Shown here: piece after piece, positions 7,415 through 16,473 of the stretch
How positions within the stretch are numbered: the first letter of the stretch is position 1
How the letters are laid out: each line of letters opens with the position of its first letter
Assembly (NCBI RefSeq): GCF_014646115.1
Contig: NZ_BMMV01000034.1
Location: 1 to 64,000 of the forward strand
Length of the DNA stretch: 64,000 nt
Direction: 5' to 3'
Source of the DNA: Streptomyces camponoticapitis
GTDB lineage: Bacteria; Actinomycetota; Actinomycetes; Streptomycetales; Streptomycetaceae
The notes under the pieces: generated by a model
Database searches by the model: none
What the model saw: only the letters and a program-made list of their open reading frames with translations
What the model was told of the DNA's origin: nothing
Made by a program: the position numbers and the translations under genes

Positions 7415-9640
7415 CTACGGCATCCCGAGCGAGCGCTTCAGGAAGTCCACCTGGAGCAGCAGCAGGTTCTCCGCGATCTGCTCCTGCGGCGTCATGTGCG
7501 TCACCCCGGTGAGCGGCAGCACCTCGTGCGGCCGGCCCGCCGACAGCAGCGCCGACGACAGCCGCAGCGTGTGCGTCATCACGACGTTGTCGTCGGCCAG
7601 ACCATGGATGATCATGATCGGCCGGGCCTGGCTCGCGGGCTCCGCCAGCCCGTCGTCCGTGACCAGCGAGTTGACCGCGTACACCTCGGGCGCCTCCGAC
7701 GGATGCCCCAGATAGCGCTCGGTGTAGTGCGTGTCGTACAGCCGCCAGTCGGTCACCGGGGCGCCCGCGATCGCCGCGTGGAAGATGTCGGGACGGCGCA
7801 GCGCGGCGAGTCCGGCGAGGTAACCCCCGTACGACCAGCCACGGATGGCCACCCGCGACTGATCCAGCGGGAACCGCCCGGCGAGTGCCTGGAGCGCCTC
7901 GATCTGGTCGTCCAGGGTGAGCGGCAGATTGTCCTTCACCGCCTTCTCCCAGCCGGGGGAGCGGCCCGGACTGCCGCGGCCGTCCGCGACGACGACGGCG
8001 AAACCCTGATCCGCGAACCACTGGGACGTGAGGTACGGATTGTGCGCGGCCAGCACGCGCTGGCCGTGCGGTCCCGCATAGGGATCCAGCAGGACCGGAA
8101 GCGGACCGTCCGCCTCCCGATATCCCGTCGGCAGGAGGACGGCGCACGGAATTCGGTGTGCGCCCCCCTCGGTGAGCTGCACGCGCGGGGTGAGATTCGG
8201 CTGCTGCGCGTACGAGGCGATGACGGCGAGTTGTTTGCCCTCCCGCACCACCTGGACCACCGATCCGCTGACGTCGGGCCGGGCCGACGCCAGCACCGTC
8301 ACGCCGCCCGCTCGGACCGCGCTGTGCACCCCGACGCCCTCCGAGACGCGCTCGGGCCCCCAGGCGTGGGCCTCCCCGGTCTCGCCCGCCTCGTCAGCGC
8401 CGGCTTCGCCCGCGATGGCTTCGGGAGCGCCGTACGGGATCCGGTAGACGTGGACCTCGCCGATCTCCGGCGACTCGGCGGCCTCGCCGGCCGCCGCCGA
8501 CACCAGCACGTCCCGCTCGCCGATGTCGAGCACCGCGCGCATCTGCAACTCCGGCCCGGTGAGCGCCCGGTCGCCGACGACCAGCACCCGCGCGCTGCCC
8601 CCGGCCTCCGTGCCGTCCGGGGTGTCCACGATCCGCACCAGCTCGCCGCCGGGCGTCAAGGCCGGTACACCGGCGAACAGTTCAAGCCATACCGGGTCCG
8701 TCTCCTCCCGTACGAGCCGCGTCTCGCCGCTCGCCGTGTCGACCGACAGACAGCGCTGGTCGCGCTGGTCCCGCGCCTGGACGAGCAGCAGCGGCTCGCC
8801 CGCCGACGACCAGTGGACGGCCGCGAGATACGGCGACCTGGCCCGGTCCCAGACCACCTCCGTACGCGAACCGTCGAGGCCGATCAGGTAAAGCCGCACG
8901 TCGGCGTTGGGGGTACCGGCCGCGGGATAGGCGATCGTCGACGGCTCCCGGTCCGGGTGCGCGGGGTCGGCGATCCACCAGCGCTGTACGTCGGCCCCGT
9001 CGACCCGCGCCACCAGCAGCCGGTCCGACTCCGGCGACCACCAGAAACCGCGTGACCGGCTCATCTCCTCGGCGGCGATGAATTCGGCCAGACCGTAGGT
9101 CGTCTGCCCGTCCTCCGGCGCCGCCAGCTCACGGTCGCCGTCGCCCTCGGCGCCCGTCACCCGCAGCGCGCCCCCGGCCACATAGGCGATGTGCCGCCCG
9201 TCGGGCGACGGCCTCGGGTCGAGCACGGGTCCCGGTACCGGCAGTTCGCGCGCCGTCCCGGCCCGCAGCTCGGCGGTGAACAGCCGTCCCGACAGGGCGA
9301 ACGCCGCCAACTCGGCGGCGCCGTCCACCGCGTAGCCGACGATGCCCGCCGACCCCTCGCGGCTCCGCTCCCGGCGGGCGCGCTCCTCGGCCGAGAGTTC
9401 CTCCGGTGTGCCCGCCAGCAGGGCTTCCGGATCGGCGGCGATCCGCTCGCGCGCCGTACCCGATCTGTCGTCGAGATCGAGCACCCAAAGACGGTTCGTC
9501 CGGTCCGTTCCTGAGGCGGAACGGAGGAAGGCCACCCGCGAACCGTCGGGGGACACCGTGAAGGCCCGCGGAGCACCCAGCGTGAACCGCTGGGTCCTCG
9601 CGTACTGGCGAGGAAAGGAGAGTTGTTGCCTCGAGGTCAT
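7415..9640 (-). CDS. S9 family prolyl peptidase, dipeptidyl-peptidase IV type
   Basis: This is a serine peptidase of 741 residues with an N-terminal beta-propeller and a C-terminal alpha/beta-hydrolase domain. The nucleophile is Ser603 in GWSYGG, the acid is Asp683 or Asp684 (LADDNV) and the base His715 (THMTP). The paired Glu near residue 190 (AEEMSR) matches the Glu-Glu motif that holds the free N-terminus in DPP4 enzymes, supporting an Xaa-Pro dipeptidyl peptidase. No signal peptide is seen, so it is probably cytoplasmic. I chose ATG 9640, not the longer frame from 9904, because family similarity begins there and a TAGGTT box lies 7 bases upstream with no Shine-Dalgarno. Confidence 0.88.
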   Translation of the reverse strand: MTSRQQLSFPRQYARTQRFTLGAPRAFTVSPDGSRVAFLRSASGTDRTNRLWVLDLDDRSGTARERIAADPEALLAGTPEELSAEERARRERSREGSAGIVGYAVDGAAELAAFALSGRLFTAELRAGTARELPVPGPVLDPRPSPDGRHIAYVAGGALRVTGAEGDGDRELAAPEDGQTTYGLAEFIAAEEMSRSRGFWWSPESDRLLVARVDGADVQRWWIADPAHPDREPSTIAYPAAGTPNADVRLYLIGLDGSRTEVVWDRARSPYLAAVHWSSAGEPLLLVQARDQRDQRCLSVDTASGETRLVREETDPVWLELFAGVPALTPGGELVRIVDTPDGTEAGGSARVLVVGDRALTGPELQMRAVLDIGERDVLVSAAAGEAAESPEIGEVHVYRIPYGAPEAIAGEAGADEAGETGEAHAWGPERVSEGVGVHSAVRAGGVTVLASARPDVSGSVVQVVREGKQLAVIASYAQQPNLTPRVQLTEGGAHRIPCAVLLPTGYREADGPLPVLLDPYAGPHGQRVLAAHNPYLTSQWFADQGFAVVVADGRGSPGRSPGWEKAVKDNLPLTLDDQIEALQALAGRFPLDQSRVAIRGWSYGGYLAGLAALRRPDIFHAAIAGAPVTDWRLYDTHYTERYLGHPSEAPEVYAVNSLVTDDGLAEPASQARPIMIIHGLADDNVVMTHTLRLSSALLSAGRPHEVLPLTGVTHMTPQEQIAENLLLLQVDFLKRSLGMP

Positions 9641-9647
9641 ACGACCG

Positions 9648-9653
9648 AACCTA
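9648..9653 (-). promoter_or_regulatory. TANNNT -10 box for leaderless peptidase mRNA
   Basis: TAGGTT on the minus strand ends 7 bases before the ATG at 9640 and no ribosome-binding site is present. This spacing is characteristic of leaderless transcripts in actinobacteria. No convincing -35 box is seen. Confidence 0.5.
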
Positions 9654-9820
9654 GCGTCCGTGCCAGTCGTTCGTGCGCCCCCGTGTGCTGCCGTGCACCG
9701 ATCGATGCGTTCCTGCGGAAAGTTATGATCCATAGCGTCAGGTGGGTAAGTACCCGCCGGCACATGCGTGTTGCCCGTCCCGCTCGAATACCCGCCGACC
9801 TTCTGTGGAGGTGAACCGCC

Positions 9821-10015
9821 GTGGCACTCTCGATTTCGGCGGCTGTGCTGCTGGCGATCATCGTCGTCCTGTTGATCCGGAAATCCGGACTCAAGGGTGG
9901 ACACGCGCTGGTCTGCGTCTTACTCGGCTTCTATCTCGCCAGTTCGTCGATCGCGCCCTCGATCACCGAACTGACCACCAATGTGGCGGGGATGATCGGC
10001 GACCTCCAGTTCTAG
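9821..10015 (+). CDS. Small membrane protein with a TTA codon
   Basis: This is a 64-residue protein with two predicted membrane helices (about residues 5-19 and 29-45) joined by a short basic turn (RKSGLKGG). It is preceded by a strong GGAGGTGA six bases from the GTG start. I recognise no family function. Leu34 is encoded by TTA (9920-9922). In Streptomyces TTA is read only by the bldA tRNA and is nearly absent from housekeeping genes, so translation may be limited to late growth or development. It is divergent from the peptidase gene and sits 100 bases before mshB. Confidence 0.75.
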   Translation: MALSISAAVLLAIIVVLLIRKSGLKGGHALVCVLLGFYLASSSIAPSITELTTNVAGMIGDLQF

Positions 10016-10084
10016 GGTCTGTCCGATCCTGCCGGGCGTGTCCGCCGGTTCCGGGCCGTGTCCGCGCGGTGGCGCCGCCCGGAC

Positions 10085-10112
10085 TTGTCCGTGAGGGCGC
10101 GCCTCGTACGCT
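10085..10112 (+). promoter_or_regulatory. Leaderless promoter of mshB
   Basis: TTGTCC (10085-10090), a 16-base spacer and TACGCT (10107-10112) form a good housekeeping-type promoter. The ATG at 10119 is only 6 bases after the -10 box and has no Shine-Dalgarno, so the mRNA is probably leaderless. Confidence 0.6.
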
Positions 10113-10118
10113 GTGGGT

Positions 10119-11021
10119 ATGACCGATCTTCCCGGCCGTCGTCTGCTCCTGGTCCACGCGCACCCCGACGACGAGTCGATCAACAACGGTGCCACGATGG
10201 CCAGGTACGCGGCCGAAGGTGCCCAGGTCACCCTGGTGACCTGCACCCTGGGTGAGGAGGGTGAGGTCATTCCGCCCTCCCTCGCCCATCTGGCGCCCGG
10301 CGAGGGGTCCGCGGGCGCCTTCAGCCCGCTCGGGGCCCACCGCGAGGGCGAGCTCGCCGCGGCCATGGAAGAGCTCGGCGTCACCGACCACCGGCTGCTG
10401 GGCGGCCGGGGGCGCTTCAAGGACTCCGGCATGATGGGCCTCCCGCAGAACGACCGCGAGGACGCCTTCTGGGGCGCGGACGTGGACGGCGCCGCCGCGT
10501 ACCTCGTGGAGGTGATCCGCTCCGTACGGCCGCAGGTGCTGGTGACGTACGACCCCGATGGCGGCTACGGCCACCCCGACCACATCCAGGCCCACCGCGT
10601 CGCCACGCGCGCCGCCGAGCTGGCCGCCGACGGAGATTTCCGGCCCGGACTCGGCGTCCCGCACACGATCGCGAAGATCTACTGGAACAGGGTGGCGCGC
10701 TCGGCCGCCGAGGAGGGTTTCGCCCGGCTGCGCGCCTCCGGGATCGCCTTCGACGGCGTGGCGGACATCGGGGACGTCCCCGGGGTGGTGGACGACGCCG
10801 AGATCACGGCGGAGATCGACGGGACGGCGTACGCGGCACGCAAGGCCGGTGCGATGCGCGCCCATGTGACGCAGATCGCAGTGGACGGAGCGTTCTTCGC
10901 GCTCTCCAACGGCCTCGGACAGCCTCTTTTCAGCACGGAGCACTACCAGTTGGCGCGGGGCGCCTCCGGCGCGGACCCCGGCGTGCGTGAGACGGATCTC
11001 TTCGCGGGGGTGGGCGTGTGA
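10119..11021 (+). CDS. mshB: Mycothiol biosynthesis deacetylase MshB
   Basis: This zinc-dependent PIG-L family deacetylase has 300 residues. It removes the acetyl group from GlcNAc-inositol to give GlcN-Ins in the mycothiol pathway, the actinobacterial counterpart of glutathione. The zinc ligands are visible: His15 and Asp18 in AHPDDE and His152 in GHPDH, matching the spacing of the M. tuberculosis enzyme (Rv1170). A GTG at 10113 is also in frame, but ATG 10119 fits the promoter spacing and the family N-terminus better. Its stop overlaps the next gene as GTGA. Confidence 0.92.
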   Translation: MTDLPGRRLLLVHAHPDDESINNGATMARYAAEGAQVTLVTCTLGEEGEVIPPSLAHLAPGEGSAGAFSPLGAHREGELAAAMEELGVTDHRLLGGRGRFKDSGMMGLPQNDREDAFWGADVDGAAAYLVEVIRSVRPQVLVTYDPDGGYGHPDHIQAHRVATRAAELAADGDFRPGLGVPHTIAKIYWNRVARSAAEEGFARLRASGIAFDGVADIGDVPGVVDDAEITAEIDGTAYAARKAGAMRAHVTQIAVDGAFFALSNGLGQPLFSTEHYQLARGASGADPGVRETDLFAGVGV

Positions 11022-11545
11022 GCGGGCGCGAGGGCGCGGGACGCCCGAAGGCGAAGAGCGGCGCGAGCGGAGGCGCCGCTGTCCGCGCCGGTGCGGCCGG
11101 GGCTACCCGCGCGGGTGGCGGGACGGCAGCGGGCGCCGGAGGCCACGGCGTACCCGGCCTCTGGCTCGCGTCGCCGCCGAGACCCGGGCGCATCGCCGCC
11201 TACCTCGGTCTCCTGGTCCTCGGCGTCGCGGTCGGCACGGCGGGCGCGCTTCTCCAGAGCGGCTGGTTCCCCGGGGGCCTGGTCCTCGCGCTGGTGGGCT
11301 CCGCGGGCCTCTTCTACGGAGGCCGGACCGCGACCGGGACCGCGTTCGGCGTCGGGGCTCCCGCGGCGGGCTGGCTGATCGCCGTCATCGTGCTCAGTCT
11401 CGGGCGGCCGGAGGGCGACGGCGTATTCGACGCGGGGCTCGGCCCTGTCGTCTATCTGCTGGGCGGTGCACTGGTGGCTGTGATGTGTGCCACCATGTCG
11501 CGGTCACCGCAACCGGCTACGGAGTCCGGCCGACTTGGAAAGTGA
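11018..11545 (+). CDS. Conserved membrane protein, DUF6113-like
   Basis: This is a 175-residue protein. The first 60 residues are Gly/Ala/Arg-rich and polar, followed by four hydrophobic segments between about residues 68 and 160. The GTG start overlaps the mshB stop by four bases, so the two are co-translated, but nothing in the sequence ties it chemically to mycothiol. It resembles short actinobacterial membrane proteins found next to mshB, and the family name is from memory and uncertain. Confidence 0.7.
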   Translation: MSGREGAGRPKAKSGASGGAAVRAGAAGATRAGGGTAAGAGGHGVPGLWLASPPRPGRIAAYLGLLVLGVAVGTAGALLQSGWFPGGLVLALVGSAGLFYGGRTATGTAFGVGAPAAGWLIAVIVLSLGRPEGDGVFDAGLGPVVYLLGGALVAVMCATMSRSPQPATESGRLGK

Positions 11546-11752
11546 TACGCCCGTCCAGTGACCCGTCGGCCCGAATTGACCACGTCCGTACGGTCGGTGG
11601 AATAAACGCTTCCCCCGGTCGTCGGGTGAGTTCCGGCGCAGGACAGTATGGTGGTGCGCGCTCCGGGCCGTCCCCTGGCCTCCGGCTTGGGGGACCCACA
11701 CAGTTGAGTACCAGTAAGAACGGGCGGCGGAGCCAACCCGGGAGAACCTGCT

Positions 11753-13942
11753 TTGAGTCGTGAAACTGACAGTTCGTCCTCCGGGCCCCAGGGGCGCGGC
11801 GGAGCCGCGTACCCCTCGGGGACACCGCCGTACGGATCCCGCCAGTATCCGTCGCTGCATCCTGAGCAGGACGCTCCGGAGGAGACAGCCGAGGCCCCGG
11901 CCCAGCCGGAAGAGCCGAAGACCGAGACCACTCTGACCACGCGCATCCGGATCAACATCCCGGGTTCGCGGCCGATTCCGCCCGTCGTCATGCGTACGCC
12001 CATGAGCGACACGGACAGCGGCCCGTCCGGATCGGGCGCACCTGCCGGCCCCGACGCGCGGCCGGGCCGGGGCGACGACGACACGGGCGGCATGAAGCGC
12101 TCCGGCGGCGCGGCCCCCGAGGCCGGTGCGCCCGACGAGGACGCGCCGGCGGCCGACAAGCCCCCGGCGAGCGACTGGTTCGCGCCGCGCAAGCCCCCGA
12201 GCGGGGGCACGCTCGCCGGCGGGATGGGCGCCGGAGCCGCCGTGACGGCACCGGGCCCGAAGGTCCCACCGCCCGCTCCCGCTCCCGGCCCCGGCACGGG
12301 CGGTCGTACCGACCTTCCGTACGGCTCAGACAGCGGGCCGGACACCAGGGGCGGCGCGGGCGTTCCGCGCCCGCCGGCTTCCGGGGGCAACGCCTTCATG
12401 CCGCCCGGCAGGGGCGGTACACCGGCGTTCGGCGTCGGCGCGCCCGACGGGCCGACCACGGGCCCGGCGAGCGGCACCTCGTCGCTGGCCTTCCTGGACC
12501 TGCCGCCAGGCGCCGACCTGGGCGCCTCGGGCGGCCCCACGGGCCCGCCGGGAAGCCCCTCGGGGCCGGCCCGGCGTGACGACCGGGACGACCGTGGCGG
12601 GGCGCCGCGCATGTCCGACGACACCGCGATCCTGACCCCGCAGCAGCCCGCCCCCGAGCCTCCGGGCGGGGCCGGCATCCATGTCTCGGGCGACACGCTC
12701 TCCAGCGGTATCCCGGTGGTGCCCTCCGACAACCGTTCGCCGTTCCCGCCCGCCGGATCACAGACGGGCGCGGTGCCGCGCACCGACCCGTCCGCCGGCC
12801 GGTTCCAGGACGGCCAACTGCCCCCGCCTCCCGGCCCGTCGGCCGGCGGCCCCATGTCCGCGGGGCCCTCCTCCCACGGAGGAGGCAACCCCGACTTCTC
12901 GTCGCCGGACTTCCCCGGCCCGCCCGGACCGGCGTCCGGCACGCCCGCGAGCCCCGGCCCCGCGCGGACGACGAGCCCGCCTCCCAAGAAGAAGAAGGGC
13001 CGCTCGAAGCTGATGGCGGCCGGCGCGGGCATCATCACGCTGGTCGCGATCGCCTACGGCGCCGGACTGCTGCTGAACCACTCCGACGTTCCCAAGGGCA
13101 CCACCGTCTTCGGGGTGGACATCGGCGGCGGCACCCGCGACGACGCGGTGGACAAGCTGGAGGCGACACTCGGCGAGCGGTCGACCGCGCCGCTCCAGCT
13201 GACCGTCGGCGGCAAGAAGGAGGAGCTCGGGCCGGACAAGGCGGGCCTCACCTTCGACAGCCAGGCGACGGTCCGCAACGCCGCGGGCAGCGACTACAAC
13301 CCGGTCTCCGTGATCGGCTCGCTCTTCGGGGGCGAACGGGTCACCGAGCCGGTGATCCCGGTCGACGAGGAGAAGCTGCGCGTCGCGCTCACCGACCTCG
13401 CGGGCGACTCGGGCTCGGCGGCCGACGGCACGATCAAGTTCGAGCCGGGCAAGGCCGTCGCCGTACCGGGCAAGGCGGGCAAGGCACTTGATGTCGAGCG
13501 CTCGATGATCTCGGTACGGGACGCCTACCGCGCCCAGGTAGAGACGGGCAGGCCGAACAGTGTCGAACTGCCCATCAGCAGCCGCGAACCGACGATCGAC
13601 CAGGCCGAACTCGACCGGGCGATGAAGGAGTTCGCCGAACCCGCGATGTCGGGCCTGATCACGATCAAGGCCGGCGGCAAGCAGATCCAGTTCGGCCCCG
13701 ACCGGTCGCTGCCGCGGATCCTCTCCATGAAGCCGATCGACGGCAAGCTGGTCGAGGTCTACGACAGGGCGGCGATCGAGGAGCTGCTGGACGGCGTCTT
13801 CGACGGCCTGACGATCACCAAGGCCGACGGCAAGGAACACCCGGTGTCGGCGGCGGACGTGGCGCAGGCGATGCAGAAGCCGCTGCTGGGCACGACGCCG
13901 GAGGAACGCACCGCGGAGATCGAGCTCGACCCGCAGGGGTAG
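11753..13942 (+). CDS. Single-pass envelope protein with peptidoglycan-binding-like repeat domain
   Basis: This is a 729-residue protein in three parts. Residues 1-415 are a Pro/Gly/Ser-rich, probably disordered cytoplasmic region. A membrane helix follows at about 421-441, behind a Lys-rich stop (KKKKGRSK). An extracytoplasmic region of some 290 residues contains two related units beginning with GVDIGG and later EPTIDQ. These resemble the putative peptidoglycan-binding domain found beside VanW and L,D-transpeptidase domains, but no catalytic domain is attached here. The start is TTG, preceded by GGGAGA. A 207-base gap with a possible TTGACC box near 11575 separates it from the previous gene. 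Confidence 0.72.
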   Translation: MSRETDSSSSGPQGRGGAAYPSGTPPYGSRQYPSLHPEQDAPEETAEAPAQPEEPKTETTLTTRIRINIPGSRPIPPVVMRTPMSDTDSGPSGSGAPAGPDARPGRGDDDTGGMKRSGGAAPEAGAPDEDAPAADKPPASDWFAPRKPPSGGTLAGGMGAGAAVTAPGPKVPPPAPAPGPGTGGRTDLPYGSDSGPDTRGGAGVPRPPASGGNAFMPPGRGGTPAFGVGAPDGPTTGPASGTSSLAFLDLPPGADLGASGGPTGPPGSPSGPARRDDRDDRGGAPRMSDDTAILTPQQPAPEPPGGAGIHVSGDTLSSGIPVVPSDNRSPFPPAGSQTGAVPRTDPSAGRFQDGQLPPPPGPSAGGPMSAGPSSHGGGNPDFSSPDFPGPPGPASGTPASPGPARTTSPPPKKKKGRSKLMAAGAGIITLVAIAYGAGLLLNHSDVPKGTTVFGVDIGGGTRDDAVDKLEATLGERSTAPLQLTVGGKKEELGPDKAGLTFDSQATVRNAAGSDYNPVSVIGSLFGGERVTEPVIPVDEEKLRVALTDLAGDSGSAADGTIKFEPGKAVAVPGKAGKALDVERSMISVRDAYRAQVETGRPNSVELPISSREPTIDQAELDRAMKEFAEPAMSGLITIKAGGKQIQFGPDRSLPRILSMKPIDGKLVEVYDRAAIEELLDGVFDGLTITKADGKEHPVSAADVAQAMQKPLLGTTPEERTAEIELDPQG

Positions 13943-13956
13943 ACGCTCCACACAGG

Positions 13957-13990
13957 CACCGGACGGGTCGCGTGCGCGGCCCGTCCGGTG
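13957..13990. terminator. Terminator hairpin between convergent genes
   Basis: CACCGGACGGG (13957-13967) pairs perfectly with CCCGTCCGGTG (13980-13990) over a 12-base loop, between the stop of the envelope protein gene and the stop of the opposing SirB1-like gene. Confidence 0.65.
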
Positions 13991-14041
13991 TTCGCGTTCG
14001 TGGGCCCGGCCCGGTGCGTGCGTCCGTGGCGCCGGCGGCGC

Positions 14042-14890
14042 TCAGTTCAGCATCGCGCGGGCGGCCCGTGCCTTGTGTCGGATGGCCTCCGCCGTCGCCG
14101 GTTCCACCGCGGCGACCACCTCCGCGTACTCGTCCATCTCCGCCGCCCCCGTCAGGAAGTCCCCGCGCCGCACCAGCAGTTGGGCGCGTTCGTAGCGGAG
14201 CCGGGCCGGGTGGGACGGCAGCAGGAGGCTCAGTTCGAGGGCCCACAGCGCGACATCGCCGCGCTCCGGGCGCGTCGACGCCCACGCGCGGAGATTGTTC
14301 AGGATGCGGATCACGACGTGGAGCGGTTCGGCCGGGCTCAGCATCGACGGCACCAGCGGGGCGCCCGTGGCCCCTCTCACCAGCGTCTCGGTGTCCTGCC
14401 GGGTCAGGATCCTGCCGCCCGTGAACGGGTCGACCAGAACCCCCTCGTCGGGGTCGTCGGCCGGGCCGATGCCGACGACGAAGTGACCGGGCAGGGCCAC
14501 CCCGTACACCGGCGCCCCCGCGCGGCGCGCGACCTCGGTCCACAGCACCGAGAGCAGGATCGGCAACCCGCGTCGGCGGCGCAGGACCTCGTGCAGCAGG
14601 GAGGCCTCCAGCCGCCCGTACTCGCCCGGTGTGCCCCGGAAGCCGAGGCGCGTGCCGAGCAGGTCCTCCAGCGCCGCGCCCCAGGCGCGCGGGCCGTCGA
14701 GCCCGAAGGGCAGCATCCCGGCCAGCCGGTCGAGCTCGATCTGCGCCGCGTCGATCCCGTCCTCGCCCAGCGCCGGGTCGGCCTCCGTACCGATGAGGAG
14801 GCAGAGCAGGGCGACGTCGGGCCGTTCGGCACGGGCCTCTGCGGCGAACCGGCTCCGCAGGTCGGACGAGGGCGGTTGAGGTGGTTCCAT
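14042..14890 (-). CDS. SirB1-type transglutaminase-fold protein
   Basis: This is a 282-residue protein of the SirB1 N-terminal / transglutaminase-like family, followed by a tetratricopeptide-like C-terminal part (LWALELSLLLPSHP, RYERAQLLVRRGD). The fold is seen in RGLPILLSVLWTEVARR and the conserved GVALPGHFVVG with a His. The usual catalytic Cys of transglutaminases is not evident. Biochemical function is unknown for the family. Two starts are possible: ATG 14890 with GAGGAG upstream, or GTG 14911, which overlaps the stop of the upstream acetyltransferase gene as GTGA. Either way the pair is coupled. Confidence 0.75.
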   Translation of the reverse strand: MEPPQPPSSDLRSRFAAEARAERPDVALLCLLIGTEADPALGEDGIDAAQIELDRLAGMLPFGLDGPRAWGAALEDLLGTRLGFRGTPGEYGRLEASLLHEVLRRRRGLPILLSVLWTEVARRAGAPVYGVALPGHFVVGIGPADDPDEGVLVDPFTGGRILTRQDTETLVRGATGAPLVPSMLSPAEPLHVVIRILNNLRAWASTRPERGDVALWALELSLLLPSHPARLRYERAQLLVRRGDFLTGAAEMDEYAEVVAAVEPATAEAIRHKARAARAMLN

Positions 14891-14907
14891 GCTCGGTCCG
14901 TCGCTCC

Positions 14908-15909
14908 TCACGCGGGTCGGAAGTGGTGGTACCGGTGATGCGTGGCGAAGCCCATGCCGTCGTACAGCGCGCCCGCGGCCTCGTTGTCCGACTCGACCTG
15001 GAGCCATGCGGCGGACGCGCCCTCCTCCAGCGCGCGGGCGGCCAGGGCGCGCATCACGGCGCTCGCCAGCCCCTGCCGCCGCCGGTCGGGATCGACCTCG
15101 ACGGCCATGAAGCCCGCCCAGCGCCCGTCCACCACACACCGGCCGATCGCGGCGGGCACCCCGCCGTCGCCGTCGACCGAGGCGAACCAGACGGACGGCC
15201 CGCCGCCGAGCACCTCCAGCACATGCGGACCCGGCTCGTCGAAGCGCTGGTAGCGGCGGAGCCACCCCTCGTCGAAGGAGCGGCCGAGCCGCACCGGCGC
15301 CGCGTCCGTGTCCGGCCCGCCGTCCACCAGCGGCGCGAGAGCGCCGACGCGCAGTTCGGCCGTGACCTCCCGCCGCCAGCCGCGCGCCTCGAGCTCGGTG
15401 CAGAGCAGCTCCTGCGTCCCCTCGGCGCCCGTGGCGGTCTGGATGTACGCGGGGAGGCTCCGCAGGCCGTACCAGCGCCGTACGCGCCTCAGAGCCTCGT
15501 CCAGGGCCATTCCCGGCTCGCCCAGCGGCAGCACCGAGTTGGCGCGCCGGGTGAACCCGCCGGACGCCCTCAACTCCCAGTCGCCGAGCGCCTCGCGCTC
15601 CACCGGCTGCCACGCACGCGCGGCCACCCGGGCCAGCTCCCCGAAGGAGGCGGCGGGGCCCCTCCGCCGGGCCGGCGCGGCCGGGACGACCTTGCCCGCG
15701 ACGAGCGAGGACTCCGCGATCCGGACCGTTTCACCCGTACGGCGTGTGATGAGGACCACATTGTCGTCCCAGGATGTGAGCACACCGACCGTGTCGGTGA
15801 ACTTCTCCATGCCGTCCATGGAGCCGGTCAGACGGCGGACGGACACGCGTTTCCCCACGTCGGCGGGGGTGATCCGGACCGTCAGCCGTCCTCCGGTTGT
15901 GAATTCCAC
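14908..15909 (-). CDS. GNAT N-acetyltransferase with N-terminal SH3-like domain
   Basis: This is a 333-residue protein. Residues 1-75 resemble the small beta-barrel found at the front of Rv0428c-like acetyltransferases (RLTVRITPADVGKRV, then VGVLTSWDDNVVLITRR). The C-terminal half is a GNAT fold with the acetyl-CoA-binding loop RRRQGLAS near residue 280 and the terminal helix pair NEAAGALYDGMGF. The middle may be a second, degenerate GNAT half. The substrate is unknown. It runs into the SirB1-like gene with a 4-base overlap and is divergent from the ferredoxin gene. Confidence 0.82.
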   Translation of the reverse strand: MEFTTGGRLTVRITPADVGKRVSVRRLTGSMDGMEKFTDTVGVLTSWDDNVVLITRRTGETVRIAESSLVAGKVVPAAPARRRGPAASFGELARVAARAWQPVEREALGDWELRASGGFTRRANSVLPLGEPGMALDEALRRVRRWYGLRSLPAYIQTATGAEGTQELLCTELEARGWRREVTAELRVGALAPLVDGGPDTDAAPVRLGRSFDEGWLRRYQRFDEPGPHVLEVLGGGPSVWFASVDGDGGVPAAIGRCVVDGRWAGFMAVEVDPDRRRQGLASAVMRALAARALEEGASAAWLQVESDNEAAGALYDGMGFATHHRYHHFRPA

Positions 15910-16048
15910 AGCTCTGTGCGCCCCTCCTGTGCGGATCGTGCCCAGGAACGGAGATACTAGGTGCGGGCATCGACGACGCCGCGCTCCCGCGCGCCCGTGG
16001 ACGGAGCCGCAGATGGCCCGCCGCGCCCTATCGAGGAGGAACGACAGC

Positions 16049-16375
16049 GTGACCTACGTCATCGCGCAGCCTTGTGTGGATCTCAAGGACAAGGCGTGCA
16101 TCGAAGAGTGCCCGGTCGACTGCATCTACGAGGGCTCCCGGTCCTTGTACATTCACCCGGACGAATGCGTCGACTGTGGCGCCTGTGAGCCGGTCTGCCC
16201 GGTCGAGGCGATCTTCTACGAGGACGACACCCCGGAGGAGTGGAAGGACTACTACAAGGCGAACGTCGAGTTCTTCGACGAGCTCGGTTCTCCCGGTGGT
16301 GCGTCCAAGCTCGGTCTGATCGAGCGTGATCACCCCTTCATCGCCGCACTGCCGCCGCAGCCTCAGAACGACTGA
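16049..16375 (+). CDS. fdxA: Seven-iron ferredoxin
   Basis: This is a 108-residue soluble electron carrier. Cys9, Cys17 and Cys50 match the 3Fe-4S ligands, and Cys21, Cys40, Cys43 and Cys46 the 4Fe-4S ligands of Azotobacter-type 7Fe ferredoxins. Cys25 corresponds to the extra free cysteine. The GTG start follows GAGGAGGA by eight bases. It precedes dapC, as fdxC precedes the dapC-like gene in M. tuberculosis (Rv1177-Rv1178), although a succinyl-diaminopimelate aminotransferase needs no ferredoxin, so the pairing is probably historical or regulatory. A long palindrome separates the two. Confidence 0.93.
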   Translation: MTYVIAQPCVDLKDKACIEECPVDCIYEGSRSLYIHPDECVDCGACEPVCPVEAIFYEDDTPEEWKDYYKANVEFFDELGSPGGASKLGLIERDHPFIAALPPQPQND

Positions 16376-16384
16376 CGAGCGTGC

Positions 16385-16423
16385 CCTCGGTCCCGTACGG
16401 CGACTCGCCGTACGGGACCGAGG
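16385..16423. terminator. 39-base palindrome between fdxA and dapC
   Basis: Two perfect 19-base arms (16385-16403 and 16405-16423) flank a single C. The element starts 9 bases after the ferredoxin stop and ends about 50 bases before dapC. In RNA it would form a very stable hairpin with a small loop and can stop or limit read-through from fdxA. The genes are in tandem, so it may be an attenuator and not a full terminator. Confidence 0.7.
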
Positions 16424-16473
16424 TGTTTCCCTTGTCGTACCGACAACTGAGCACCACCGAGAGAGTGAGCACC

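Noticed and set aside
9641-9904. N-terminal extension of the DPP4-like peptidase
   Set aside because: It crosses the divergent promoter region and the TAGGTT box, and its residues are not family-like.
16381-16473. N-terminal extension of DapC starting at GTG 16381
   Set aside because: This start lies within bases belonging to the 39-base palindrome region, has no Shine-Dalgarno and adds residues absent in the family.
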